Assembly (NCBI RefSeq): GCF_018343535.1
Contig: NZ_JAGYPF010000002.1
Span: 1,018,103-1,082,102, forward strand
From: Neobacillus rhizophilus
GTDB taxonomy: Bacteria > Bacillota > Bacilli > Bacillales > Cytobacillaceae
Direction: 5' to 3'
Length of the DNA stretch: 64,000 nt
Shown here: piece after piece, positions 41,848 through 53,520 of the stretch
Layout: every line of letters begins with the position of its first letter
How positions within the stretch are numbered: position 1 is the first letter of the stretch
Notes under the pieces: generated by a model
Told to the model about the DNA's origin: nothing
Databases searched by the model: none
Seen by the model: only the letters and a program-made list of their open reading frames with translations
Program-made: the position numbers and the translations under genes

Positions 41848-42873
41848 ATGATTTCAATTAAAAATGTACGAAAGATTTTCTCTACCAAGCAGGGACTGTT
41901 AAAAGCAGTTGATGAAGTAAACTTGGATATAAAAGAGGGAGAAATCTTCGGTGTGATTGGATATAGCGGGGCTGGTAAAAGTACCTTAATCCGCATGTTA
42001 AATGGCCTTGAGCTGCCTACGGATGGAACTGTCAACGTGGCTGGCCGGGAGATTTCAAAAATAAAGGGTGCAGAGCTCAGAAAGGCCCGTCAGGAAATCA
42101 GCATGATTTTCCAGCACTTTAATCTGCTTTGGTCAAGAACAGTCAGCGAAAATATCGCTTTTCCATTAGAGATTGCCGGTGTGAGCGCACCGGAAAGGAA
42201 AAAACGAGTTGAAGAGTTGATCAAGTTAGTTGGCCTTGAGGGCAGAGGTGACGCCTACCCTTCACAGTTGAGCGGCGGGCAGAAGCAGCGGGTCGGGATT
42301 GCCCGGGCCCTTGCCAATAACCCAAAGGTGCTGTTATGTGACGAGGCAACATCAGCGCTCGACCCGCAAACCACTGACTCTATTCTCGACCTTTTAGTTG
42401 ATATTAATAAAAAATTTGGTCTAACAATCGTCCTCATCACCCATGAAATGCATGTCATTCGGAAAATCTGTCATCGCGTTGCTGTCATGGAAAGCGGGCG
42501 GATTGTGGAGCTTGGGCCGGTGCTTGATGTATTTAAAAACCCGCAGCAGCCGATCACGAAGCGTTTCGTGCAGCAGGTAACCGAACCGGAAAAAACAAAA
42601 GAGACAGCAGAGCATTTGCTTGAGCGCTATCCGCATGGAAAGGTCATTCAACTATCGTTTCTTGGGGAAGCAACAGAACAGCCTTTAATCACACGTGTTA
42701 TTCGTGATTTTGATGTCGTAGTAAATATTCTGCAAGGGAATATTTCACATACGCAAAACGGGTCTTATGGAACATTATTTATTCATTTAGATGGCCAAGC
42801 AAATGAAATTCAGAAAGCCATCGAATTTATTCACTCGCAGCAAGTGGGCGTGGAGGTGATCAGTAATGGCTGA
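41848..42873 (+). CDS. metN: Methionine ABC transporter, ATP-binding protein
   Basis: 341-aa ATPase. Walker A GYSGAGKST, signature LSGGQKQR, Walker B VLLCDEATSALD and the switch ITHEM are followed by a C-terminal NIL/ACT-like domain (about 260-341) that binds methionine and inhibits the transporter when the amino acid is plentiful. It overlaps metP by 8 bp. Together with metP and metQ it is the yusCBA (metNPQ) operon, under the SAM riboswitch. Confidence 0.95.
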   Translation: MISIKNVRKIFSTKQGLLKAVDEVNLDIKEGEIFGVIGYSGAGKSTLIRMLNGLELPTDGTVNVAGREISKIKGAELRKARQEISMIFQHFNLLWSRTVSENIAFPLEIAGVSAPERKKRVEELIKLVGLEGRGDAYPSQLSGGQKQRVGIARALANNPKVLLCDEATSALDPQTTDSILDLLVDINKKFGLTIVLITHEMHVIRKICHRVAVMESGRIVELGPVLDVFKNPQQPITKRFVQQVTEPEKTKETAEHLLERYPHGKVIQLSFLGEATEQPLITRVIRDFDVVVNILQGNISHTQNGSYGTLFIHLDGQANEIQKAIEFIHSQQVGVEVISNG

Positions 42874-43531
42874 CTTTATGGAATTAGTTAAGTGGGATGG
42901 GCTGTTACTGGCAACACGTGAAACGATCTATATGACCGCTATCTCGGTCCTTGCCACATTTATTTTGGGCTTGTTACTAGGCCTGCTGCTATTTCTAACG
43001 AGTAAAGGAAACATATGGGAAAATCGTGGGGTAAACATTATTACTGCCGGCTTTGTAAATATTTTTAGATCCATTCCCTTTATTATCTTAATTGTTTTAT
43101 TAATCCCTTTTACTAAAATTCTCGTTGGGACAATGCTCGGTGCCAATGCTGCACTGCCGGCACTGATTATTGGAGCAGCTCCGTTTTATGCGCGTATGGT
43201 GGAAATCGCCCTTAGGGAGATTGATAAAGGGGTGATTGAAGCATCACAATCAATGGGTGCCACACATGGACATATTATTTTTAAGGTATTAATACCTGAA
43301 TCCTTGCCAGCATTAATTTCCGGGATTACCGTTACCACGATTTCACTTGTTGGCTTTACTGCAATGGCTGGGGTCATTGGAGCCGGTGGACTTGGCCATT
43401 TTGCCTATCTAGAAGGCTTTCAACGCAACAGGCCAATGGTTACATTAGTGGCAACGATTGCTATTTTAATCTTAGTTTTTATTATCCAATTTATTGGAGA
43501 TTATTTCACAAAGAAAACAGATAAACGATAA
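42866..43531 (+). CDS. metP: Methionine ABC transporter, permease
   Basis: 221-aa membrane protein with about five helices. The ATPase-contact loop is ASQSMGATHGHIIFKVLIPESLPALISG, seen in parts in residues 125-150, and AMAGVIGAGGLG is the family motif. The start lies inside the end of metN, so translation is coupled. GTGGAGGTGATC precedes it. Confidence 0.93.
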   Translation: MADFMELVKWDGLLLATRETIYMTAISVLATFILGLLLGLLLFLTSKGNIWENRGVNIITAGFVNIFRSIPFIILIVLLIPFTKILVGTMLGANAALPALIIGAAPFYARMVEIALREIDKGVIEASQSMGATHGHIIFKVLIPESLPALISGITVTTISLVGFTAMAGVIGAGGLGHFAYLEGFQRNRPMVTLVATIAILILVFIIQFIGDYFTKKTDKR

Positions 43532-43546
43532 CAGGAGGAGAAAAGA

Positions 43547-44377
43547 ATGAAAAAAGTTCTGGGTTTGATTTTCATTGCGTTTACCGTATTTGCCTTAGCG
43601 GCCTGCGGCGGTGCAAAAAATGATTCAGCAGATAAAGATGGGAACAAAAAATTAGTTGTTGGTGCAACTGCTGTACCACACGCAGAAGTACTTGAAGCAG
43701 CAAAACCAATATTGAAGAAAAAAGGTGTTGATTTGGAAATTCAAGTTTTCCAAGACTATATTCTGCCAAACGTAGCATTAAAGGATAAAGAATTAGATGC
43801 AAACTATTTCCAAACACCTGGGTATTTAGATCTGCAGATGAAAGAAAATAAAGATTTTGATTTTGTCAGTGTGGGTGGGGTTCATAAAGAACCAATCGGC
43901 ATTTACTCAAAAAAGTATAAAAGTCTAAAAGATCTTCCAAATGGTGCAACCATTATTATGAGCGATTCTTTAAGTGACCACGGCCGTATCCTGCCTATTT
44001 TTGAAAAGGCTGGACTAATCAAGCTTAAAGAAGGCGTGGGTGCAAACGCAAGAATAGACGATATCGTTGAAAATCCAAAGAACCTGAAGTTCCCTAAATT
44101 AATTGAAGCAAAATTACTAGCATCTTCCTTCGAAAACGGTGAGGGTGATGCGGTTGCCATTAATACCAACTATGCATTAGAAGGCGGCATTGATATTGGA
44201 AAATATGGTATTGCCTTTGAAGGTAGTGACGTGGTTCCAGCAAACCTTGTAGTAGTTCGTTCAGAGGATAAAGACCGTAAGGAAATCAAAACACTTGTAG
44301 AGGTTCTTCAATCGAAAGAAATTCAAGATTTTATTAAGGATAAATACAAGGGTGCTGTTATCGCAGCAACTGAGTAA
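43547..44377 (+). CDS. metQ: Methionine ABC transporter, substrate-binding lipoprotein
   Basis: 276-aa NlpA-family lipoprotein with lipobox LAAC (Cys at about residue 20). The KLVVGATAVPHAEVLE opening, FQDYILPN and LDANYFQTPGYL segments are MetQ marks. It binds D- and L-methionine outside the membrane. ACAGGAGG stands before the ATG. Last gene of metNPQ, followed by a terminator. Confidence 0.93.
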   Translation: MKKVLGLIFIAFTVFALAACGGAKNDSADKDGNKKLVVGATAVPHAEVLEAAKPILKKKGVDLEIQVFQDYILPNVALKDKELDANYFQTPGYLDLQMKENKDFDFVSVGGVHKEPIGIYSKKYKSLKDLPNGATIIMSDSLSDHGRILPIFEKAGLIKLKEGVGANARIDDIVENPKNLKFPKLIEAKLLASSFENGEGDAVAINTNYALEGGIDIGKYGIAFEGSDVVPANLVVVRSEDKDRKEIKTLVEVLQSKEIQDFIKDKYKGAVIAATE

Positions 44378-44403
44378 TTATTAAATAAGTAGGAATATTG
44401 AAG

Positions 44404-44436
44404 GAAAGTCAGTGAGGATTCACTGGCTTTTCTGTA
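44404..44436 (+). terminator. Terminator of metNPQ
   Basis: AAAGTCAGTGA / TCACTGGCTTT with a short GGAT loop and TTTTCT tail. A second small hairpin ATGCCAT / ATGGCAT follows at 44474-44495. Confidence 0.8.
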
Positions 44437-44750
44437 TTCATTACATGAAAGCCCATTATTCAGTAAAAAATAGATGCCATAACCACCGATGGCATTTTAG
44501 CAAAAAATAAGGTATCATTTTATTCGGGCTTGTATTACATAAAAAGTCTTTATCTGCAATTACTTTAAAAACTTCCTGCTATTCTCATTTAGCATGTTCT
44601 TAGTGAAAATACATGCTAGTTATTACTATTAAAAAGTTGCTAACAAATTTCATTTGTTATAAGATTGTAATGAGAATAAAGTGAGAATGAATGCGGAAGA
44701 TCTTAAAAAATCTATCTGCAAAGATACAATACATTTTCGGAGGTATGAAT
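44437..44750 (+). promoter_or_regulatory. suf operon control region with a 19-bp palindrome
   Basis: About 310 bp before sufC. TAACAAAT-TTC-ATTTGTTA (44641-44659) is a perfect 8-3-8 palindrome. It lies between a possible -35 TTGCTA (44637-44642) and -10 TAAGAT (44660-44665), spaced 17 bp, so a protein bound there would block the promoter. The regulator is unknown; it could be an Fe-S or stress-sensing repressor. The rest of the region is AT-rich with no gene. Confidence 0.55.
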
Positions 44751-45536
44751 ATGGCTGGATCAACTTTAACAATCAAAGATCTGCATGTAGCAATTGATGG
44801 GAAAGAAATTTTAAAGGGTGTCAACCTTGAAATAAAAGGCGGCGAAATTCACGCCATTATGGGTCCTAACGGAACTGGTAAATCTACATTATCTTCTGCT
44901 ATCATGGGTCACCCTAAATATGAAGTAACAAGCGGCAGCATTACGCTTGATGGGCAAGATGTTTTAGAAATGGAAGTAGATGAGCGCGCTCGTGCTGGAC
45001 TATTTTTAGCCATGCAATACCCAAGCGAAATTAACGGTGTAACGAATGCTGACTTTTTGCGTTCAGCTATCAACAGCCGTCTTGGCGAAGGCAACGAAAT
45101 TTCTTTAATGAAATTCATTCGTAAAATGGATAAGCAAATGGAATACCTTGAAATGGATCTAGATATGGCGCAGCGTTACCTAAATGAAGGCTTCTCCGGC
45201 GGTGAGAAAAAACGTAATGAAATCCTGCAATTAATGATGTTGGAACCGAAAATTGCGATTCTCGACGAAATCGACTCCGGTCTTGATATTGATGCCTTAA
45301 AGGTAGTATCGAAAGGTGTTAACGAAATGCGCGGTGAGGATTTCGGTTGCTTAATTATTACTCACTATCAACGTCTGTTAAACTATATCACTCCTGACCA
45401 TGTGCACGTAATGATGCAAGGCCGTGTGGTAAAATCCGGCGGGCCAGAGCTTGCACAGCGCTTAGAAGCAGAAGGATATGACTGGATCAAGCAAGAGCTT
45501 GGTATTGAAGATGAAACAGTTGAGCAAGAAGCTTAA
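44751..45536 (+). CDS. sufC: Fe-S cluster assembly ATPase SufC
   Basis: 261-aa soluble ABC-type ATPase of the SufBCD scaffold. Walker A GPNGTGKST, signature FSGGEKKR, Walker B AILDEIDSGLD and the switch ITHYQR are present. The ATG at 44751 follows GGAGG and gives the standard start MAGSTLTIKDLHV; a 20-codon upstream reading is spurious. First gene of sufCDSUB, in the order known from B. subtilis. Confidence 0.95.
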   Translation: MAGSTLTIKDLHVAIDGKEILKGVNLEIKGGEIHAIMGPNGTGKSTLSSAIMGHPKYEVTSGSITLDGQDVLEMEVDERARAGLFLAMQYPSEINGVTNADFLRSAINSRLGEGNEISLMKFIRKMDKQMEYLEMDLDMAQRYLNEGFSGGEKKRNEILQLMMLEPKIAILDEIDSGLDIDALKVVSKGVNEMRGEDFGCLIITHYQRLLNYITPDHVHVMMQGRVVKSGGPELAQRLEAEGYDWIKQELGIEDETVEQEA

Positions 45537-45560
45537 AAGCTTTTGTTAGGAGGGTTAGCA

Positions 45561-48527
<2,967 letters not shown>

Positions 48528-48598
48528 AACGGTTCTGAAAGTATCCGGCCTCTTGCCTGGAGCTTTCACCTCTCGTAAAAAAAGGAGGAATACTTGCG

Positions 48599-49996
48599 AT
48601 GGCGAAGAAAATGCCGGAGATTGGCGAGTACAAATATGGTTTTGCCGATAAAGACGTTTCCATATTCCGATCAAAACGTGGTTTAACACGTGAGATTGTT
48701 GAAGAGATTTCAAAAATGAAGGGTGAACCTCAGTGGATGCTTGACTTCCGCTTAAAATCACTTGAAATATTCTACAGTAAACCAATGCCGCAATGGGGCG
48801 GTGACTTAAACTCATTGAATTTCGATGAAATTACGTACTATGTAAAACCATCGGAGAAATCAGAAAAGTCATGGGATGAAGTACCGGAAGAAATTAAAGC
48901 GACCTTTGACAAACTTGGAATTCCAGAAGCCGAGCAAAAATATCTTGCTGGAGTTTCTGCGCAATATGAATCCGAGGTTGTTTACCATAACATGAAGGAA
49001 GACCTTGAGGCATTAGGAATCATCTTTAAAGATACCGATTCTGCGTTAAGGGAAAACGAAGATATTTTCCGCAAACACTGGGCAACAGTTATTCCGCCAA
49101 CTGATAACAAGTTTTCTGCACTAAACTCAGCTGTTTGGTCCGGCGGCTCTTTCATTTATGTACCGCCTGGTATTAAGGTGGATACACCATTACAGGCCTA
49201 TTTCCGGATTAACTCGGAAAACATGGGGCAGTTTGAAAGAACGCTAATCATTGTTGATGAAGGTGCCCATGTCCACTATGTTGAAGGCTGTACAGCACCT
49301 GTTTATACAACTAACTCCCTTCACAGTGCAGTTGTAGAAATCATCGTTAAAAAAGGCGGCTACTGCCGTTATACAACGATTCAAAACTGGGCAAATAACG
49401 TATATAACCTTGTAACAAAGCGGACTGTCTGCGAAGAAAATGCGACAATGGAATGGATTGACGGTAACATCGGTTCTAAATTAACGATGAAATATCCTGC
49501 TGTTATTTTAAAAGGCGAAGGCGCTCGCGGGATGACCTTATCCATTGCGATTGCTGGCAAAGGCCAAGTGCAGGATACAGGTTCTAAGATGATTCACTTA
49601 GCACCAAATACTTCTTCAACGATCGTATCAAAGTCGATTTCTAAGCATGGCGGAAGTGTAAACTATCGCGGCATGGTACATTTTGGCCGTAAAGCAGATG
49701 GCGCTCGCTCTAATATCGAATGCGATACTTTGATAATGGATAATCAATCTACTTCAGATACGATTCCATACAACGAAGTGTTAAATAACAACATCTCCCT
49801 TGAGCATGAAGCAAAGGTTTCTAAGGTTTCTGAAGAGCAATTATTCTACTTGATGAGCCGTGGTATCTCCGAGCAGGAAGCTACTGAAATGATCGTCATG
49901 GGCTTCATTGAGCCATTTACAAAGGAACTTCCAATGGAATATGCCGTTGAGATGAACCGCTTGATCAAGTTCGAGATGGAAGGAAGTATAGGATAA
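48599..49996 (+). CDS. sufB: Fe-S cluster assembly protein SufB
   Basis: 465-aa core scaffold on which the cluster is built. [20 protein letters not shown] and [16 protein letters not shown] are strongly conserved, and the C-terminal [20 protein letters not shown] segment contains the Glu/His/Cys-type ligand region near [17 protein letters not shown] stands before the ATG. Last gene of the suf operon, followed by a long stem-loop terminator. Confidence 0.95.
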   Translation: MAKKMPEIGEYKYGFADKDVSIFRSKRGLTREIVEEISKMKGEPQWMLDFRLKSLEIFYSKPMPQWGGDLNSLNFDEITYYVKPSEKSEKSWDEVPEEIKATFDKLGIPEAEQKYLAGVSAQYESEVVYHNMKEDLEALGIIFKDTDSALRENEDIFRKHWATVIPPTDNKFSALNSAVWSGGSFIYVPPGIKVDTPLQAYFRINSENMGQFERTLIIVDEGAHVHYVEGCTAPVYTTNSLHSAVVEIIVKKGGYCRYTTIQNWANNVYNLVTKRTVCEENATMEWIDGNIGSKLTMKYPAVILKGEGARGMTLSIAIAGKGQVQDTGSKMIHLAPNTSSTIVSKSISKHGGSVNYRGMVHFGRKADGARSNIECDTLIMDNQSTSDTIPYNEVLNNNISLEHEAKVSKVSEEQLFYLMSRGISEQEATEMIVMGFIEPFTKELPMEYAVEMNRLIKFEMEGSIG

Positions 49997-50102
49997 CCTA
50001 GATATATCAAGGTTATCATGAGCCTTCTGAAGCGTTTGTCATTTTATTTTCGATGTAACTGGTGTACATTGCTAATGCATCGTATTCAATTCTTTAATGT
50101 GT

Positions 50103-50166
50103 AGATACGTATCTGATGTGACTTGGGTTCTGACATGCCTGAGTCGCACGGATACGTATTTTTATT
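50103..50166 (+). terminator. Terminator of the suf operon
   Basis: A long imperfect stem: ATACGTATC ... TGTGACT pairs with AGTCGCA ... GATACGTAT around a loop near 50132, followed by TTTTTATTT. An outer inverted repeat AACTGGTGTA / TACACCAGTT (50057-50066, 50167-50176) brackets it. Confidence 0.8.
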
Positions 50167-50176
50167 TACACCAGTT

Positions 50177-50662
50177 TTAAGTAAATGCCCCCCATGTGAA
50201 TGATGAAGAACATAAGGAGACTATATTGGGGGATTTTGTCTTTTGTATAATTCCTTAAAATACCTCCATGCACAGCATCGCTTATTCAGAGGGTCTGATA
50301 GTTTTTGTGCTAGTACCACAACGCAATGTGCAAATCCTAGAAACACTATGTTGAATATGGTGATAGCGCAACAACGGATGTTTGATTTATAGCTGATGCG
50401 ATTAAAGCAAAGTTCGAGCGGTTTTTCAATCACCACCCATCTAAGTAAGAATGTATTGGAAGATAGTTATTGGGGGAACGTGTCGGATTTTGAGGCAAAA
50501 TAATGAATTTAACATGTTTCACAATTGGGAGAAATTTAGACGTAACTCGATCTAACTTACGGGGGGCGTTTGCAGTAATTTAAGTCTAATTGTATTAAAA
50601 CTTAGAGAAAAGGTTCCTTCACATAACTAAGTTAATGGGGCGCTTTATTGAAATAGTGAATA
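50177..50662. other. Decayed intergenic stretch
   Basis: No intact gene is supported. On the plus strand, the segment near 50356-50448 reads in one frame as a protein-like tail (VEYGDSATTDV, stop, FIADAIKAKFERFFNHHPSK, stop), which looks like the end of a dead gene. I cannot name its family. The rest is AT-rich and featureless to me. Confidence 0.4.
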
Positions 50663-50776
50663 TTATAAAGTAAATATTCTTGTGAAAATGTCATCTAAAC
50701 TAGTGATAAAGAAGACTGTAGATGTGCAAAGCAATAAGAAAAGTCCAGTAAGGATTAATAATTCATATTTTTTCAT
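50663..50776 (-). CDS. Small membrane protein, 37 aa
   Basis: Reads MKKYELLILTGLFLLLCTST and continues 17 residues more with VFFITSLDD and a short basic-hydrophobic tail. One membrane helix at about residues 6-25. AAAGGAG stands 8 bp before the ATG, and a TATAAT-like box lies about 45 bp upstream between two operator-like sites, which supports a real gene. It matches no family I know; it might also be read as a short exported peptide. Confidence 0.55.
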   Translation of the reverse strand: MKKYELLILTGLFLLLCTSTVFFITSLDDIFTRIFTL

Positions 50777-50805
50777 GAGATTACTCCTTTTCATGGGAAA
50801 ATACC

Positions 50806-50841
50806 TTGTTAACCAAATTATATACCCCATTTGTTAACCAA
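50806..50841 (-). promoter_or_regulatory. Paired operator-like sites around a -10 box
   Basis: TTGGTTAACAA (minus strand) occurs twice, at 50831-50841 and 50806-50816, 25 bp apart, and each is nearly palindromic around GTTAAC. Between them lies TATATAAT (50817-50824), a good SigA -10 for the small membrane protein gene. A repressor may bind both sites. Confidence 0.5.
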
Positions 50842-50877
50842 TTTTTGATTGTAAGTAAAAGATTGGTAAATTTTTTT

Positions 50878-50905
50878 AGAGTCCTTTTAGGGCTCTTTTT
50901 ATTTT
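50878..50905 (+). terminator. Orphan terminator
   Basis: AGAGTCC / GGGCTCT with a 5-nt loop and TTTTTATTTT tail on the plus strand, with no intact plus-strand gene just before it. It may belong to a lost gene or an unseen small transcript. Confidence 0.6.
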
Positions 50906-51100
50906 GAGCACTTAGATATTGCCAAACCTATTTGTTAGGGGACGTAAATGGGTAAAGGTTCCTAAAGCAATCTAGAACCATTACAGTATAGAAAGGGATA
51001 GCGAAAAAATAAGGAAAAAACGATTCCTGTTTCCTAGCACTTTAGTAACTCGCAAATGACCCACTTAATTCATTTAATATTACAAAGGAGAGGATAAGTA

Positions 51101-51866
51101 ATGGTTAAAAAGATTGGGTGGGACCCCGGTCATGGTGGTTCTGACACCGGTGCAATCGGGGAACGGCTTAAGAGAAGCGGACTTAACCCTAAAAATCGTT
51201 CAGTATGCCATGAATTACTTAGCATCTTATTATGGTTTTGAACAACGAGCTACACGATTAAGCGATACAACCGAGGGACTAACAGAACGCGATGATGGCC
51301 CGAATATATGGCCGGCCGATGTTTTTGTTTCAGTTCACATTAATGCTGGTGGGGGAACCGGTTTTGAAAGTTATGTATATAACGGTGCTGGAGCTTCCTC
51401 CATTTCTTTGTAGAACATTATCCATGCTGAGGTTTTAGAAGCTATGCAGCAACACGGATCTACTTCAGATCGTGGTAAAAAACGCGCAAATTTTGCTGTG
51501 TTAAGGACAACCAATATGCCGTCCATATTAACGGAAAGTCTGTTTATAGAAAGCAATGATGGCAACCGATTAAAAGATGAGGCATTTTTGAAAGCAGTTG
51601 GCGAGGCTCATGCAAGGGGAGTAGCTAAGTTTTTGGAGTTGCCTGAAAAACCAAAACAAACAAAACGCTTTTCCTTTTATACAGGTGGGTATTCCGGCGC
51701 GGCACTTTTGGAAATACACGAATACCTCAAAGCGAATAAATGGGATTTTACCATGGAGAAAAACTCTGCTGGTGATATTATGTTTACTGTGGGTTTATTC
51801 GGAGAAGGATCCGAAGCTGCGATTCGCTTTGAAAATTGGTTAACCAGAGAGGATATGCATACGTAA
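51101..51866 (+). pseudogene. N-acetylmuramoyl-L-alanine amidase, broken
   Basis: Amidase_3-type cell-wall hydrolase with a C-terminal SPOR-like domain, about 254 aa when repaired. It starts well (AAAGGAGAGG, then MVKKIGWDPGHGGSDTGAIG, with the zinc His in PGHGG). Then one extra G in GGGG at 51158-51161 shifts the frame; removing it gives GNGLREADLTLKI. A second lesion is TAG at 51411-51413 after SSIS, probably from CAG. The Glu and later part (PSILTESLFIESN) and the end RFENWLTREDMHT are intact. Two lesions mark a true pseudogene. Confidence 0.9.
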
Positions 51867-51985
51867 AGAAATATTAAATGAAAAAGCCCCTTCTCACTTG
51901 TGAAGAGACCTAGTTAAATAAGACAAAGGAAAAAGCACCCCCTGGATCGTATTTAAATAATACGTAACTCAGGAGGTGTTTTCTT

Positions 51986-52309
51986 ATGGGGAAGAAAAAT
52001 GCTTACTCAGAAGAAGTTAAAATGGCTGTTATTGAGATGAAATTAAGTGGTGAGTATTCAAACCGTGAGATTATGGACAAATTTGGAATAACAAATGTTA
52101 CTCAGGTCAAAAGGTGGATGCAGTGGTATCGTGAAGGACAAAAATATCGTTTGGCACAGGGGATTGGTAAACAGTACAGTTATGGGAAGGGTCCCGAAGA
52201 ATTATCTGATATGGAAAAATTAAAGAGAGAAAATGAGTATTTAAAGGCACAATTAGAAATTTTAAAAAAGTACCAAGAAATCGAGAGGAGTTGGTTCCAG
52301 AAGCTGTAG
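51986..52309 (+). CDS. IS3 transposase OrfA
   Basis: 107-aa DNA-binding part of the transposase. A helix-turn-helix of the Tnp_1 type lies in residues 10-55 (YSNREIMDKFGITNVTQVKR), followed by a leucine-zipper-like coiled coil (LKRENEYLKAQLEILKK). AGGAGGTG precedes the ATG. It is read alone or, by -1 frameshift at 52264-52270, fused to OrfB. Confidence 0.92.
   Translation: MGKKNAYSEEVKMAVIEMKLSGEYSNREIMDKFGITNVTQVKRWMQWYREGQKYRLAQGIGKQYSYGKGPEELSDMEKLKRENEYLKAQLEILKKYQEIERSWFQKL
52264..52270 (+). other. Programmed -1 frameshift site of the IS3 element
   Basis: A_AAA_AAG in the orfA frame, a classic slippery heptamer. Slipping by -1 joins orfA to the orfB frame with no stop between (reading KKVPRNREEL). 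Confidence 0.85.
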
Positions 52310-53148
52310 TTACCTTAGTTGAAAAATTAAAGGAAAAATATTCTGTAACCTTTCTTTGTAGGTGCCTAGGTATCCCGAAATCAACTTACTATAGATGGAG
52401 GAATCAAGGTCCAAAAGGTAAAACTGAACTCGAAATACAAATCACTGAAATTTGTAAACGTCATAAATTTTTAATTGGTCATCGGACAGTTAAAGCCTGG
52501 TTATTACGTGATTATAAAAGGAAAGTTAACCGAAATACTGTCCAACGTATTATGCAAAAATATAATCTCCAATGCCAGGTGAAGCCTAAACGTAAGAATA
52601 ATATAGCTGGAGAAATTAAGATAGTAGTCCCTAACCATTTAAATAGAAATTTTACTTCTTCTAAACCAAATGAAAAATGGGTTACAGATATTACTTATCT
52701 GCCATTCGGCCAATCTATGTTGTATTTAAGTACAATCATGGATTTATTTAATAATGAAATAATCGCATACCGAATTAGTACCAGCCAAGATGTGTCTTTA
52801 GTGGTAAACACATTAAAAGACGCTGTAGAAGGCCGTGATACGAGTGGCTTAATATTACATAGCGATCAGGGAGCTCAGTATACGTCCCATTCATTTCAAA
52901 GAATAGCAAAAGAAAAAGGCATTACCACAAGCATGTCCAGGAAAGGCAATTGCTTGGATAATGCCGTTATTGAATCCTTCCACTCCACCATAAAGTCGGA
53001 AGAATTCTACTCTCAAGGAAGAGAGTTTCTTACAAATTCTATTGTAATCGAAAGAGTTGAGAAGTTCATCAATCATTATAATCAAACACGACTTCAGGCA
53101 AAATTAAACTACCTGTCCCCTATTGAGTTTAGGGAACAGGCAGCATAA
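52291..53148 (+). CDS. IS3 transposase OrfB (DDE integrase domain)
   Basis: 285-aa catalytic part. An HTH-like N-terminal region (CRCLGIPKSTYYRW) is followed by the rve integrase domain with the D-D-E triad: D in WVTDITYLPF, D in LILHSDQGAQY and E in NAVIESFHSTIKSE, 35 residues after the second Asp. Made mainly as an OrfAB fusion by frameshifting; the TTG at 52291 marks the start of the open segment, not a proven start. Confidence 0.93.
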   Translation: MVPEAVVTLVEKLKEKYSVTFLCRCLGIPKSTYYRWRNQGPKGKTELEIQITEICKRHKFLIGHRTVKAWLLRDYKRKVNRNTVQRIMQKYNLQCQVKPKRKNNIAGEIKIVVPNHLNRNFTSSKPNEKWVTDITYLPFGQSMLYLSTIMDLFNNEIIAYRISTSQDVSLVVNTLKDAVEGRDTSGLILHSDQGAQYTSHSFQRIAKEKGITTSMSRKGNCLDNAVIESFHSTIKSEEFYSQGREFLTNSIVIERVEKFINHYNQTRLQAKLNYLSPIEFREQAA

Positions 53149-53270
53149 ATTGGTGCTTTTTCGTTGTCTCATTTTAATAGGTCAGTTCACTTGAGATGGG
53201 GCTTAAAAAGGTTGATTATCTTTCTCGATACTTTCTGATAAGGACGGAATACTCTCAGGAAAGGAAGCTT

Positions 53271-53478
53271 ACTGTCGGATAGGTCATTCCAACTGTCATA
53301 TAAACCGGTCCAACTGTCAGATAAAGTGTTCCAACTGTCGTATAAGCCTATCTAACTGTCGGATAGTCCAGTCCAACTATCGGAAACCGACTCAACTGTG
53401 GTATAAAGTGTACCACTCGTTCTATAGGTCCACACAACTGTCGTATAAAGTGCGCAAACTGTCGTCCAACTATTCCGA
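53271..53478 (+). repeat. 21-bp-period repeat array, family B (10 units)
   Basis: ACTGTCGKATAA-type cores begin at 53271, 53292, 53313, 53334, 53355, 53376, 53395, 53415, 53437 and 53458. The spacing is 21 bp, with 19, 20 and 22 around the most degenerate units. The family is the one seen at 4.25-4.44 kb, 49 kb away. It lies between the IS3 copy and yunF. Confidence 0.9.
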
Positions 53479-53520
53479 ACTAAAAAGGTTATGCTATTAT
53501 AAAAAGCGGAGGTGAACTCA

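Larger units (their letters stand above)
51901..53189 (+). mobile_element. IS3-family insertion sequence (IS150-like), intact
   Basis: 1289 bp with imperfect inverted ends of about 38 bp: the left begins TGAAGAGACCTAGTTAAATA, the right (reversed) TGAACTGACCTATTAAAATG, and both continue into GAAAAAGCACC. CTTG flanks both ends (51897-51900, 53190-53193) as a target duplication. It carries orfA and orfB with a frameshift site. All parts seem intact, so it may be active. Confidence 0.93.

Noticed and set aside
44474..44495. Second terminator after metQ
   Set aside because: ATGCCAT / ATGGCAT is short with a poor T tail (TTTTAG); mentioned with the metQ terminator but not counted as separate.
50221..50436. 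71-aa minus-strand reading with a hydrophobic middle
   Set aside because: No ribosome site and no recognisable family; it overlaps a plus-strand stretch that looks more like a decayed protein tail.
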